Shown here: positions 1-9,474 of the stretch, one piece after another
How positions within the stretch are numbered: the first letter of the stretch is position 1
Layout: every line of letters starts with the position of its first letter
Translations under genes and position numbers: made by a program
NCBI GenBank assembly: GCA_965212595.1
Contig: CBDBVE010000008.1
Coordinates: 1 to 64,000, forward strand
DNA length: 64,000 nucleotides
Direction: 5' to 3'
Origin: Poritiphilus sp965212595
GTDB taxonomy: Bacteria > Bacteroidota > Bacteroidia > Flavobacteriales > Flavobacteriaceae
The notes under the pieces: model-generated
The model's database searches: none
The model's input: the letters and a program-made list of their open reading frames with translations, nothing else
Told to the model about the DNA's origin: nothing

Positions 1-1
1 C

Positions 2-295
2 AAGAAAGAACGGAAAAATGTGATCAACCACCTTAAATCTGATGGCAAGGAGATCATAGCCATCACGGAGGCACAAATGCATAATTTTGCTGGAAACATG
101 CTGCAGGTGGTTGGTGATAATGAACAACGCTATCTCGTAATGAGCAGCGCAGCTTATAAGAGCCTTAAACCAGAGCAATTGGCTGCTCTTGAAAAATACA
201 ATCCAATAATTCATAGCTCTTTAGATCTTATCGAAACCTGTGGAGGAGGAAGTGCACGCTGTATGATGGCTGAGGTATTTTTACCTTCCGCATAG
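2..295 (+). CDS. C-terminal part of CtlX-like amidinohydrolase (arginine deiminase-related)
   Basis: The frame is open from the first bases of the window, so this is the 3' end of a gene whose start lies outside. About 97 residues are visible. The tail holds the motif GGGSARCMMAEVFLP, which carries the conserved catalytic Cys of the amidinotransferase/arginine-deiminase superfamily. This exact style of ending is typical of the CtlX (citrulline utilisation hydrolase) branch. By family knowledge these enzymes hydrolyse guanidino or ureido groups using Cys-His-acid chemistry. No partner genes are visible upstream, so the substrate (citrulline, arginine or dimethylarginine) cannot be decided. Other members of the superfamily remain possible. 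Confidence 0.75.
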   Translation, partial: KKERKNVINHLKSDGKEIIAITEAQMHNFAGNMLQVVGDNEQRYLVMSSAAYKSLKPEQLAALEKYNPIIHSSLDLIETCGGGSARCMMAEVFLPSA

Positions 296-353
296 TCTTG
301 GTTTTCTGCAACTTAACGACAATATTTCTGGACTATTGCTCGTTAGGCTAAGT

Positions 354-1488
354 ATGAAGATCACAGGCAATGGCTTACTTTTTTTGGCGGTAATTTTTGT
401 TCTAAGCGGCTGTTCTAGCGATGATGGACCAAATCTGAATGATGAAACAGAAACCCGGTCATTTCTTATGGGATTTACGGCCTTTCCATACGACCTTGAT
501 ATTAACGCGGTAAACGAAACCGTTACAAATGTGGTTAGGGATGGAGATATTTTCTTAAATCACTTTGATTTCGGTGTCCCCTGGGACGAGGTAAGAAATG
601 ATGAGGCGTTCCCTAATGAGGTGCTGAATGCTATTGAAATTGCGAAGACTAATAAATCTAACGGCACAAAAATTTTACTTACTGCTACACCAACAGATCA
701 AACTCGTGAGAATTTGGCTAAATATTGGAATGATAATGGCACGCACGAACCTTTACCTCCCTTCTGGGAGGGCAGAGCGTTTAACGATGCAGAGGTAAAA
801 GCAACCTATCTCAAATATTGCCGCAGAATTATAGATGAAGTCCAGCCAGACTATTTCGCATACGGTATTGAAACAAATGCCGCTTTTAGAAAGGATGATG
901 CTGGCTTTATGGCATTTTTAGAGCTTGCACAGGAGACCTACACTGCGTTGAAGGCAGATTACCCGAGCTTACCTATATTCCTGTCAATTCAGGACCAATC
1001 CTTTAATAATACAAAAGCTGAGTTATTGGAAACCTCAGAAATGATTCTCCAATATTCAGATTATATAGCAATAAGCACTTATCCTTTCTTTTACTACCAG
1101 GACCTTACCAGAGATGCCAATCCTGATCTTTTTGCCGATGATTGGCTGAGTGATTTCAGAAATCTGGATACCACAAAACCTTTCGCTGTCTCGGAAAACC
1201 GGTTTTGCCGCTGAGGATTTTATACTGCAAAACCTTGGAATAAATGCAAAAGCTACAGAAGACTGGCAGGCAGCTTACCTGACAAAGCTTTTTGAGCAAT
1301 GCAATGCCCTGGACGCCGAGTTTGTAGCATGGTTTGTATACCGGGATTATGATCTGTTATATGACAAAACGCCTAACCCGCCTGATGTTTTAAAAATCTG
1401 GAGAGATAACGGCCTTTTAGATGGCCAGGGAAGAGAAAGAAAAGCCTATGACATCTGGAAAGACTGGCTTAGCAATACCCGTGAATAA
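354..1488 (+). pseudogene. TIM-barrel glycoside-hydrolase-like lipoprotein, broken by one frameshift
   Basis: The ATG at 354 gives a signal peptide ending in the lipobox LSGC. A TTG start 18 bases upstream is also open but less likely. The first frame runs to a stop at 1212-1214 and the second continues to 1488. The join is at an A run (1195-1198): removing one A restores KPFAVSETGFAAEDF, a good TIM-barrel end-strand motif with an acidic residue, and gives one product of about 377 residues. The body has many aromatic and acidic residues (for example YIAISTYPFFYY), as in GH53-like glycan hydrolases or unknown TIM-barrel lipoproteins. If intact, it would be a surface or periplasmic lipoprotein. 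The frameshift may be real decay or a homopolymer sequencing error. Confidence 0.65.
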
Positions 1489-1502
1489 AGTGCTTTATTA
1501 CC

Positions 1503-3011
1503 TTATTCTTCTCCTTCGGCCACGGTAAATTCTCTAATCGCCTGATTGGGTTCCATAATATTGTAACCTTGCCAAAATTCAGGATTATAACGCGCCATAT
1601 AGGTGGCTTTTACACTTTTGTCTTCGGTATAACCGTCAAAAAGCGATTGGTCTATCAGTTCGTTTTCAAATACGACCAGTTCCCATTTGTTGGTATTGGC
1701 CATTCTAAAATCGATATTCAATCGTAATTCATTTTGCTTTCTCCGACCTTTTACGTTTTTATTTTTTTCGATGACATCCAAAGGCCTGTCAAATCGAAAC
1801 CAACGGCCAAAGCTAAAATCGGCAAATTTCAAATCATATCGGCCGTTTGGCAATTTCGAGAATTGCATGCTGCCTTTGTAAAGCGTTTCGCGATAAAAAA
1901 TACCCAACAACCTGAAATTTCTTAAGTTTTTAAGATTTTTAAAGTCGATCCGCATTACGGCAAAATCCTCAATATTGATATACAGTTTGCCTTCAAAATC
2001 AGCGCTTCCCTTTGGGGTGAATTGTATTACATACACACCTGCCTCATCAATTTCTGCATAACCTTGAAGTTCGTATTCGTACCTGCGGTATTTGTCTATC
2101 AGTGTAAGTTTGGTGTCTTCCTGATAATACAGTTCTCCAAGCAACTCATCAAAAATGTGTTTTTGTCCATCCACAACACCCGAAACTGTATCTTTTCCCA
2201 TTTCTTTTTCCAGTTCTTTCGCTTCTTCTTCCTCTAAATCACTCAATATAGAATCAACCTGTACTTTCTGGCTAAAAATGCCCGACTTTATTTTTAAATA
2301 GGAATCGGGTTTAACGTTTTGTTTGAACATGGTTTCCATGCGTTTGCCTAAATCCTCAAAGGAGCCTATGTCTTTTTTATCGTAAAGTTCAGCGGCCTTT
2401 AAAACCTTTACTTTATATTCTTTCCTGGTTTTATAGAAATCACCCAGTGTTTCACTGTAATGATAAGAATTCCTTGGAACGGCTAGTGCAATGCTGTCTA
2501 TCAATTCCTTGTCAAGTTCTTCTATTGAAGATTTCTCAAAGCCGAGATCAACCTTTTGGATATTCCCAAAAATAGATTGCCTCAAAAAATAACGTTGTTT
2601 TACGGGGTCGTTATTTACATTTTGAGGCAGCTGTTCAATCATTTTCTTGATGATATCATCGGCGTCCAATTCCTTATCAAACAAATAAACACCACTTAAC
2701 TCTATAGCCTTGGGCGTTACATAAACAATGGAGTCTAGTCCCTGGCCTACGAACAAAGCAGTTCTTTCGTAGCCCATGCAAGAAATAATCAAAGAATCGG
2801 GTTTTTCCTTAAACTCGTCAAGTACAAGGCTAAACAGGCCTTCATCGTTGCTAATAATACCCTTGTTTTCGGCATACTGAATGGTAGCATAGGGGATGGC
2901 CTCCTTGGTTTTGGCGTCTACCAGCTTTGTTGAAATGGTCTGACTTTGGCCAAAATTGACAATGGCGAAAAATGCAAGGGCCGTTAAATAAAGGTTAGAG
3001 TTGAGGTGCAT
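1503..3011 (-). CDS. Secreted protein with N-terminal carboxypeptidase-regulatory-like domain
   Basis: This 502-residue protein begins with a signal peptide (cleavage likely after FGQSQ, about residue 23). A CarboxypepD_reg-like beta-sandwich follows at about 24-105 (VDAKTKEAIPYATIQY, then NDEGLFSLVL and a SCMGYE motif), a domain common at the start of Bacteroidota outer-membrane proteins. The middle is helical and charged (about 110-290). The last 200 residues alternate strands, as in DUF5686-type or outer-membrane-associated beta proteins, but no TonB plug is present. It is probably exported to the cell envelope; its function is unknown. Its 3' end converges on the broken lipoprotein gene with only 14 bases between. 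The confident part is the N-terminal domain and export. Confidence 0.7.
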   Translation of the reverse strand: MHLNSNLYLTALAFFAIVNFGQSQTISTKLVDAKTKEAIPYATIQYAENKGIISNDEGLFSLVLDEFKEKPDSLIISCMGYERTALFVGQGLDSIVYVTPKAIELSGVYLFDKELDADDIIKKMIEQLPQNVNNDPVKQRYFLRQSIFGNIQKVDLGFEKSSIEELDKELIDSIALAVPRNSYHYSETLGDFYKTRKEYKVKVLKAAELYDKKDIGSFEDLGKRMETMFKQNVKPDSYLKIKSGIFSQKVQVDSILSDLEEEEAKELEKEMGKDTVSGVVDGQKHIFDELLGELYYQEDTKLTLIDKYRRYEYELQGYAEIDEAGVYVIQFTPKGSADFEGKLYINIEDFAVMRIDFKNLKNLRNFRLLGIFYRETLYKGSMQFSKLPNGRYDLKFADFSFGRWFRFDRPLDVIEKNKNVKGRRKQNELRLNIDFRMANTNKWELVVFENELIDQSLFDGYTEDKSVKATYMARYNPEFWQGYNIMEPNQAIREFTVAEGEE

Positions 3012-3086
3012 TAGTGTACTATTATTTGTTGGTTCCGCTACTAAGACGCAGCAACCATGCCAAACGTTACTGTGTTTTACAAAATT

Positions 3087-4513
3087 TTATGATTTGACAA
3101 TATTACGGATCATGCCTCCAAAAATAAAATAATGAAAAGGAAGAATGCTGTACCAATAGAGTCGCCCCCTTAATCCTTTGGGTCTAAAGGTGGCTGTTTG
3201 ATGTAGCACCCTGTGCTCATCGATTTTAAACTCGAGCCAGGCCTCCCCGGGAAGTTTCATTTCCGCAAAAAGAAGTAATCTGCGATTTTCACGGTCTGCC
3301 AATAAAACGCGCCAAAAATCAAGAGCATCTCCGGAGAATATTTTATCAGGATGAGTACGCCCCCTTCGCAAACCGACACCTCCAATTAACTTATCTAGAA
3401 AGCCTCTTATTTTCCAAAGCCAGTTGCCGTAGTACCAGCCATTTTCTCCTCCGATTTTCCAAATATTGTTTAAAAACTATCTCTTCGTCCTCTATTTTCA
3501 GCGCTTTATGGTCTTTTAAAAACCCCATATTTGGGTACTTGTATATACTTTTCAAGATTTTTTCTAAAACGCCCGCTTACCATGCTGTCTTTCCAGCTGC
3601 TCACAACAAGGTTCTGTTCGATTTTTTTAAACGCCATTTTTATGGCATCCTGATAAGAATGCGTTTTTATACCAAGTATTTCAGACAAACTATTATCTCT
3701 GGCAACCACCTCAATTTTCATACTATCAACGAGATTTAAAGCCAATTTATAGGAAGTTGAAGTCACAAAATAAAGCCAGTAAGAAGAAAGTTTAGGGGTC
3801 ATTACCGGAACTGTAACTATCCAGTTTTTAAAACCTCGTACCCTTGCATATTGCTGTAGCATTTCTTTGTAGGTGAGCACGTCTGGCCCGGCAATATCAA
3901 AAGACTTGTTATACGTTTTTTGGTTTCCTATTACACCAAGTAAAAAATGCATTACGTCTCTAATAGCTATGGGTTGGGTTTTGGTGAGTACCCATTTTGG
4001 GGTAATCATAAAAGGAAGTTTTTCACATAGGTCGCGAATGATCTCAAAAGATGAACTTCCCGAGCCCACAATGATACCTGCCCTAAGTACGGTAAGATTG
4101 TAGTTGCCATCTGCCAGGATATTTTCAACATTTTTACGAGACCAGAGGTGTTTTGAGAGGTTTTGATCATTGACAATTCCACTGAGGTAGACAACCTGCT
4201 CAATAGCGGTTGTTTGTGCAAAACGCTTAAAGTTTTTTGCTGTAATCGATTCCATTTCATCGAAGGCTTTGGTGGAAGTAGCCATAGAATGGATCAGGAA
4301 ATAGGCGATTTGAATGTCTTTTGGAATGAGGCCTTCTTTAAAGGGCTCCAAAAAATCTATTTCAACGATCGTTATTTTTTTTCTGGTTTCTTTATCAACA
4401 GAAAATCTGTCCTTATCCCGGACTGCACAAACAACCTCATGCCCTGCATCGAGCAATAAGGGGAGAAGTCTCATGCCTATGTAACCGTTTGCACCTGTAA
4501 GTAGTGTTTTCAT
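3087..4513 (-). pseudogene. SDR-family oxidoreductase with C-terminal DUF2867, two frameshifts
   Basis: The N-terminal reading frame (4513 down to 3506) gives an extended-SDR Rossmann domain with TGANGYIG at residues 6-13, like NAD(P)H-binding/NmrA-type proteins. The C-terminal frame (ending at 3087) is a DUF2867 domain (RRGRTHPDKIFSGDALDFW through PFHYFIFGG). Between them the sequence stays protein-like if two single inserted bases are removed: one in the T5/A4 tract near 3514-3522 and one in the T5 tract at 3472-3476. The repaired frame reads on through IWKIGGENGWYYGNWLWKI and gives 474 residues, the usual length of SDR-DUF2867 fusions. The substrate is unknown. Either this is a decaying gene or the two homopolymers were miscounted. 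Confidence 0.75.
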
Positions 4514-4537
4514 TTTAACCTGGCCAGATAATTTATT

Positions 4538-4963
4538 TCATAGATCCTCTATGGAGGTGGGTGTATTGTCTGCTTTAAAATCCATAAGCTTCCTAAAAAA
4601 TTTTTGAATCGCTTTGGTATCTGCTTTTACCTTAATAAAATAGTTGTCTCTATAAATGGAATATATAGCGATATCGCCTTTGTAAACAGAGAGTTTATAA
4701 TACGGAATTACCAGGGCATAGGTTTCTAAGAGTGAGCGAAAACGAAGGATAATGCCTTTGGGCCTGATTTCTATATTACAACTATCCAGATTATTGTCAA
4801 GAATAAGCAGGTTTCTGATTTCTACACTGGCTTCGGTAATAAAAAGCTTGGGAGAACCAATACCGTTCATTGCCCAGCGCTCCTTTAAGGTAAAAGGTTT
4901 ACCAACTTTGGCAATTATCTTACGGTTCAACTCCTTATTGTTATAAGAGACATTTACCAGCAC
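4538..4963 (-). CDS. Conserved hypothetical cytosolic protein, 141 aa
   Basis: The reading frame starts at a GTG at 4963; I see no in-frame ATG at a sensible place. The product has no signal peptide or membrane segment and is rich in alternating Ile/Lys/Arg/Tyr. The second half reads like a small beta-sandwich followed by a final helix (ADTKAIQKFFRKLMDF), a layout that resembles bacterial PH-like domains, but this is only a shape argument. It lies 24 bases upstream of the SDR-DUF2867 gene on the same strand, so the two may be cotranscribed. I do not recognise a family. Confidence 0.55.
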   Translation of the reverse strand: MLVNVSYNNKELNRKIIAKVGKPFTLKERWAMNGIGSPKLFITEASVEIRNLLILDNNLDSCNIEIRPKGIILRFRSLLETYALVIPYYKLSVYKGDIAIYSIYRDNYFIKVKADTKAIQKFFRKLMDFKADNTPTSIEDL

Positions 4964-5059
4964 TATATCTGGATTTTAGGGTGAAAACATAAAATTACTG
5001 AAATCCTGGACCCTAGAGAAGTCGAACCAGCTTTTCTAACGAAAAGCCCAAAAATTATG

Positions 5060-5067
5060 TAGTTTTG
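5060..5067 (+). promoter_or_regulatory. Candidate promoter -7 box for argS
   Basis: TAGTTTTG matches the Bacteroidota -7 consensus TAnnTTTG and lies 22 bases before the argS ATG, giving a short leader. A clear -33 TTTG is not visible, so this is a match to one box only. Confidence 0.45.
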
Positions 5068-5089
5068 CAGCTTCAATCCATAGGGTTTC

Positions 5090-6877
5090 ATGCATATTCA
5101 GGACACTATTACAAAGGAGGTAAAAGAAGCGGTAAGCTCAATTTTTGAGGTAGCGCTGCCAGCCGTTGAATTTCAACCAACCAGAAAAGACTTTGACGGT
5201 GATATAACTGTTGTGGTTTTTCCAATGCTTCGTTATGTAAAGGGTAATCCTGAAAAGATTGGAACTGAAATAGGGAACTATTTAAAAACGCGTATTGAAG
5301 AGGTTGCTGATTTCAACGTTATTAAAGGGTTCCTGAATCTGGTTATCAACAAAACCTATTATATAGATTTTTTTAATTCGATAAGAGAGGTCGAAAACTT
5401 TGGACACAGCACCGCCCGGGATAAAGGAGCCGTAATGGTGGAATATTCTTCGCCTAATACCAATAAACCGCTGCACCTGGGGCATATTAGAAATAATCTG
5501 TTGGGGTATTCTGTGGCCGAGATACTCAAAGCTTCTGGGAAGAAAGTTTACAAGACCCAAATTATCAATGACAGGGGCATTCATATTTGTAAAAGTATGT
5601 TGGCCTGGCAAAAATGGGGAAAGGGAGAAACTCCTGAAAGCACTGGTCTAAAGGGCGATAAGCTGGTTGGGAACTACTATGTGGCCTTTGATAAGGCTTA
5701 TAAAGCTGAAATTGCCGATTTGATCAGTTCTGGAGTAGCAAAAGCAGAAGCGGAAAAAACCGCCCCAATTTTACTGGAAGCTAAACAGATGCTTCTAAAA
5801 TGGGAAGCAGGGGATGAAGAAGTGGTTGCGCTTTGGAAAAAAATGAACGGCTGGGTCTATCAGGGTTTTGATGAGACCTACCGGAACATGGGGGTTGACT
5901 TTGATACCCTTTATTATGAAAGCAACACCTATTTGCTAGGTAAAGATTTTGTGGAGGAAGGCTTAAAAAAAGGTGTTTTCTTTAAAAAAGAAGATGGCAG
6001 TGTTTGGATAGACCTTACCGGGGATGGATTGGATGAAAAAATTGTACTTAGAGCAGATGGAACGGCAGTTTATATGACCCAGGATATTGGGACTGCAATT
6101 CAAAGGGTAAAAGACTTCCCAGACATCAACGGATTGGTGTATACTGTGGGCAATGAACAGGACTATCATTTTAAAGTGCTTTTTCTTATTCTTAAAAAAC
6201 TGGGTTTTTCCTGGGCTGAGCACCTACATCACCTCAGCTATGGGATGGTAGATCTTCCAAGCGGAAAAATGAAGAGTAGAGAAGGCACGGTGGTAGATGC
6301 TGATGATCTTATGAGCGATATGACCGAAACGGCCGCCTCAATCTCAGAAGAACTGGGAAAACTGGATGATTACTTGGAGGAGGAGAAGCAACAATTATAT
6401 AGAACCATTGGTTTAGGGGCACTGAAATATTATATCCTCAAGGTAGATCCTAAAAAGCGAATTCTCTTCAACCCGGAAGAGTCTGTAGATTTTCAGGGCA
6501 ATACCGGGCCATTTATTCAATACACTTATGCCAGAATACAGTCGATTCTTCGAAAGGCTAAGGAGGCTGGCATTCTCAATGCAACTGCAGCTGATAACTC
6601 CTTAGAATTACATCCAAAAGAAAAGGAGCTACTTAAGCAAATTCAGCTTTTTCCTGAGACATTAAAACTTGCTGCAGAAAACTATAGTCCGGCACTTATT
6701 GCAAACTACACTTACGATCTTGTAAAGGAATTCAATTCTTTTTACCAGCAGGTCTCCATACTAGGAGAGGCAGATGCTTCCAAAAAGGTATTTAGAGTGC
6801 AGCTTTCTAAAAAAGTTGGAGAAGTCATCCGGGATGCCTTTCTTTTACTGGGCATTGAGGTGCCTGAGCGAATGTAA
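5090..6877 (+). CDS. argS: Arginyl-tRNA synthetase
   Basis: This cytosolic class I aminoacyl-tRNA synthetase charges tRNA-Arg with arginine. The 595-residue length is normal. An N-terminal Add-1 (Arg-tRNA synthetase N) domain covers about residues 1-90. The HIGH signature appears as HLGH at 129-132 within SPNTNKPLHLGHIRNN, the classical ArgRS motif. The KMSKS-equivalent loop is the relaxed form KMKSREG, as usual in ArgRS. The C-terminal DALR anticodon-binding domain ends in a typical GIEVPERM tail. It is monocistronic: the next gene converges with only two bases between the stop codons. The promoter box at 5060-5067 fits this start. Confidence 0.97.
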   Translation: MHIQDTITKEVKEAVSSIFEVALPAVEFQPTRKDFDGDITVVVFPMLRYVKGNPEKIGTEIGNYLKTRIEEVADFNVIKGFLNLVINKTYYIDFFNSIREVENFGHSTARDKGAVMVEYSSPNTNKPLHLGHIRNNLLGYSVAEILKASGKKVYKTQIINDRGIHICKSMLAWQKWGKGETPESTGLKGDKLVGNYYVAFDKAYKAEIADLISSGVAKAEAEKTAPILLEAKQMLLKWEAGDEEVVALWKKMNGWVYQGFDETYRNMGVDFDTLYYESNTYLLGKDFVEEGLKKGVFFKKEDGSVWIDLTGDGLDEKIVLRADGTAVYMTQDIGTAIQRVKDFPDINGLVYTVGNEQDYHFKVLFLILKKLGFSWAEHLHHLSYGMVDLPSGKMKSREGTVVDADDLMSDMTETAASISEELGKLDDYLEEEKQQLYRTIGLGALKYYILKVDPKKRILFNPEESVDFQGNTGPFIQYTYARIQSILRKAKEAGILNATAADNSLELHPKEKELLKQIQLFPETLKLAAENYSPALIANYTYDLVKEFNSFYQQVSILGEADASKKVFRVQLSKKVGEVIRDAFLLLGIEVPERM

Positions 6878-6879
6878 GC

Positions 6880-9474
6880 CTAAAAACTGACTCTGAAACT
6901 GATATTAGGCGTTAGCCCAAGTGAAATACTTTCAATGCGTTCAATCTCGTCTTGATCGTTTAGCCGGAAGTAAGTATTTAGGATATTCTCCCTATTTAGA
7001 ATGTTAAGTATAGATGCGCCGGCTGTTGCTTTGATCCTGGGACTAATATTAAAATCGTAAATCGCTGAGGCGTCAAGTCTGAGGTAATCTGGTAGCCTGC
7101 TGCTGTTCGGTTCCTGATAGCTAATACGGCTCGGGAAAAAGGTTGTATCAATGCTTGAAGGCCCCTCTAGCGGCTCTGTATAGGGCTTACCTGAGCGATA
7201 ATTTAGACCTACACCAAGCTTCAGGCCATTATAAGTATAGTTGGCGGCTATGGTGGCTGTATGTCTAATGTCAAGGTTGTTTGGGAACATTGGAGGGATG
7301 ATATCCGGGAAGGTGTAATCGTTTTTGTTGTATGTATAACTTACCCAGCTACTAAAATCTTCTGTTTTATAATTGACAAGAAATTCTACACCCTTAACCT
7401 CGTATTGCCCGATCTCTCCATTAAATTGATCCTGATTTTGAAAACCCTGGGTTGAGGTACTTACATTGTCCACCAGTTTATAAAATCCTTCAAGTCCAAA
7501 ATACCAATACCCTCTATCGTAATGAAAGCCCACCGAAGCTTGTTTGCTACGTACAATAGGTAAGGCGCGTTCCCCGATCCTCGGATCTACCAGGGTATCA
7601 CTTTTTGTGTTAGACACAAACCACCGTCTTTTTTCGATCCCCAAAAAATTCTGCTCCAGGTCAATGACCTGGTTGGTGCTTTGATTTTTAAACTCTCCTA
7701 GAACTTCAACTCTTAAATGGTCTGTAAGGAGGTAGCTGCTGTTAAGCCTGGGCTCTATAATAATCTCTGCAAAGGTATTGAGGTTCTCAATATAATTGAA
7801 GCGACCCCCGATTTGTGCTCTAAGTTTTTTATTTGTTGAGATGTAATTGGCCTCACTGAAAGCAGAGTGTTTTCGAAGAACGTCTGTGAGTTTTAGGCTA
7901 AAAGGTGGTTCTGTCAGGAAGGTTCTGTTGGTGATGCCAATTTCTGCATACTCATAACCATTTCCAAAATTAAACTGATCATTTAGTATAAAGTTGGTAT
8001 TAAGTTTAGCCGAACGTTCGTCTACCGTGTTTTCCTGAATAAGTTGTTGTGAGCCGTTCGCAGTAGTGTTTTGAGCATCCAGCTCGTAAAAGGTATAGTA
8101 AGCATTTAGGTGGGTAGAAAACCGATTGTTCCAGCGGCTTTCCAAACTTGCGCCCAACGATATATTGGTTTGGTCTAGGTTACTTTGATTGGTTCTGTTG
8201 GTATTTTCTGCTGTTTCCGTATAGTCTAGCCGGTTGTTGATATTGATAAAACTCAACCTAAGTTTATGATCATCATTGTAGTCGTATAGGATCTTTCCTG
8301 TAAAATCATAGAAATAAAAGCGTTCATCTGTGTCTACTTCAACATCCGTATCATTGTCTAACTTTATTTCGGTATTCTGAAATGCCCTGAATATGAACTC
8401 GTCGTAGGTAGGGGTGGTTAGAAAATCGGTGGCTGAACGCCTTGCCGAAAATTGGACTGCCAGGTTTCGTTTGAGGGGTACGTATCCGTATAGGTCACCG
8501 CTGATAAGGTTGAAGCCTGCTCCTCCGAAGAACTCGTCTTCTATAGTATTTTTGGTTCTCATATCTATGATGCCGCTAACGCCATCTCCGTACTGAGCGC
8601 TGGTACCATTCTTTATGACGGTGATTTTGTCTGTCAGGTAGGGATTAAAGGCAGAGATGAGTCCGAAAAAATGCCCGGATTGATACATTTTTATACCATC
8701 CCAAAGCAGGAGGTTCTGGTCATTGGTACCCCCCCTGATATTAATATCAGAAACTGTTTCATCAATACTTTTAATGCCGGGTAGGGCCTGAATAGTTTGG
8801 AGTACATCGGGTTCTATGAGCCCGGGGAGGATACCAAAATCTCCGGTGTTTATCTCAATACTACCATCATCATTTTTTACCAATCCGGTAGTTAAGAATT
8901 TGTATACGACCACTTCATCTAACTGCTGGTAACGGATACCAAGCAGAACGGTTTTACATGGCCTTGTGCTAACCAGGTCTTCTGCTGTTACATATTGAGT
9001 TTTATATCCAATATGCCTTATACGAATAGATGCCTTTCTCGGAATATTATTTAGGAAGAAATTTCCGTCGAGGTCTGTGATGGTGGCTATAGAACTTCCG
9101 AGTACTTCTATAGATGCTCCAGTAACATTATTTTCTTCAAAGTTGTCAAGTACGCGGGCGCATATGTCTACCGTAATGCTTTTTGAGAGGGTATAGTACC
9201 TTTCACTTAGCTTTTTAATAATAAGCTGCGTTTGGTTCTGAATATCAGCCAGGATCTCCTGTAAAATTGTGCTTTCCGGAACCTTTATTTGAAGTGGTCT
9301 TAGGTCTTCATCGACATAGGAGAATTTTACCTCAAAATCCTTTTCTAACTGCTGTATATAGGAAATAATGCTTATAGAAGTAGGTGTAAACTCCTCCTGT
9401 GCCCAACCCACATTTAGGGCAGACCAAAGTAATAACGATAAAAAGAGGATACGTCTATTTAGCGTTTTCGGCAT
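6880..9474 (-). CDS. TonB-dependent outer-membrane receptor with STN and CarboxypepD domains (FecA type)
   Basis: This 864-residue protein has a signal peptide (cleavage near LNVGWAQ). A secretin/TonB short N-terminal (STN) signalling domain lies at about 30-100, followed by a CarboxypepD_reg repeat at about 107-190 (VTGASIEVLGSSIATITDLDG). The plug domain contains NIRGGTNDQNLLLWDG at about 245, and a 22-strand-type barrel ends in a terminal Phe (SFRVSF). The STN domain usually contacts a FecR anti-sigma factor, which here is encoded directly upstream with a 20-base overlap, followed further up by an ECF sigma gene. Together they form a trans-envelope signalling unit. The ligand is unknown. 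There is no SusD partner, which argues against a standard glycan-uptake pair and leaves a siderophore, peptide or other substrate. Confidence 0.9.
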   Translation of the reverse strand: MPKTLNRRILFLSLLLWSALNVGWAQEEFTPTSISIISYIQQLEKDFEVKFSYVDEDLRPLQIKVPESTILQEILADIQNQTQLIIKKLSERYYTLSKSITVDICARVLDNFEENNVTGASIEVLGSSIATITDLDGNFFLNNIPRKASIRIRHIGYKTQYVTAEDLVSTRPCKTVLLGIRYQQLDEVVVYKFLTTGLVKNDDGSIEINTGDFGILPGLIEPDVLQTIQALPGIKSIDETVSDINIRGGTNDQNLLLWDGIKMYQSGHFFGLISAFNPYLTDKITVIKNGTSAQYGDGVSGIIDMRTKNTIEDEFFGGAGFNLISGDLYGYVPLKRNLAVQFSARRSATDFLTTPTYDEFIFRAFQNTEIKLDNDTDVEVDTDERFYFYDFTGKILYDYNDDHKLRLSFININNRLDYTETAENTNRTNQSNLDQTNISLGASLESRWNNRFSTHLNAYYTFYELDAQNTTANGSQQLIQENTVDERSAKLNTNFILNDQFNFGNGYEYAEIGITNRTFLTEPPFSLKLTDVLRKHSAFSEANYISTNKKLRAQIGGRFNYIENLNTFAEIIIEPRLNSSYLLTDHLRVEVLGEFKNQSTNQVIDLEQNFLGIEKRRWFVSNTKSDTLVDPRIGERALPIVRSKQASVGFHYDRGYWYFGLEGFYKLVDNVSTSTQGFQNQDQFNGEIGQYEVKGVEFLVNYKTEDFSSWVSYTYNKNDYTFPDIIPPMFPNNLDIRHTATIAANYTYNGLKLGVGLNYRSGKPYTEPLEGPSSIDTTFFPSRISYQEPNSSRLPDYLRLDASAIYDFNISPRIKATAGASILNILNRENILNTYFRLNDQDEIERIESISLGLTPNISFRVSF

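Noticed and set aside
6878..6879. Terminator between convergent argS and TonB receptor genes
   Set aside because: Only two bases separate the stop codons and no hairpin with a T run is present.
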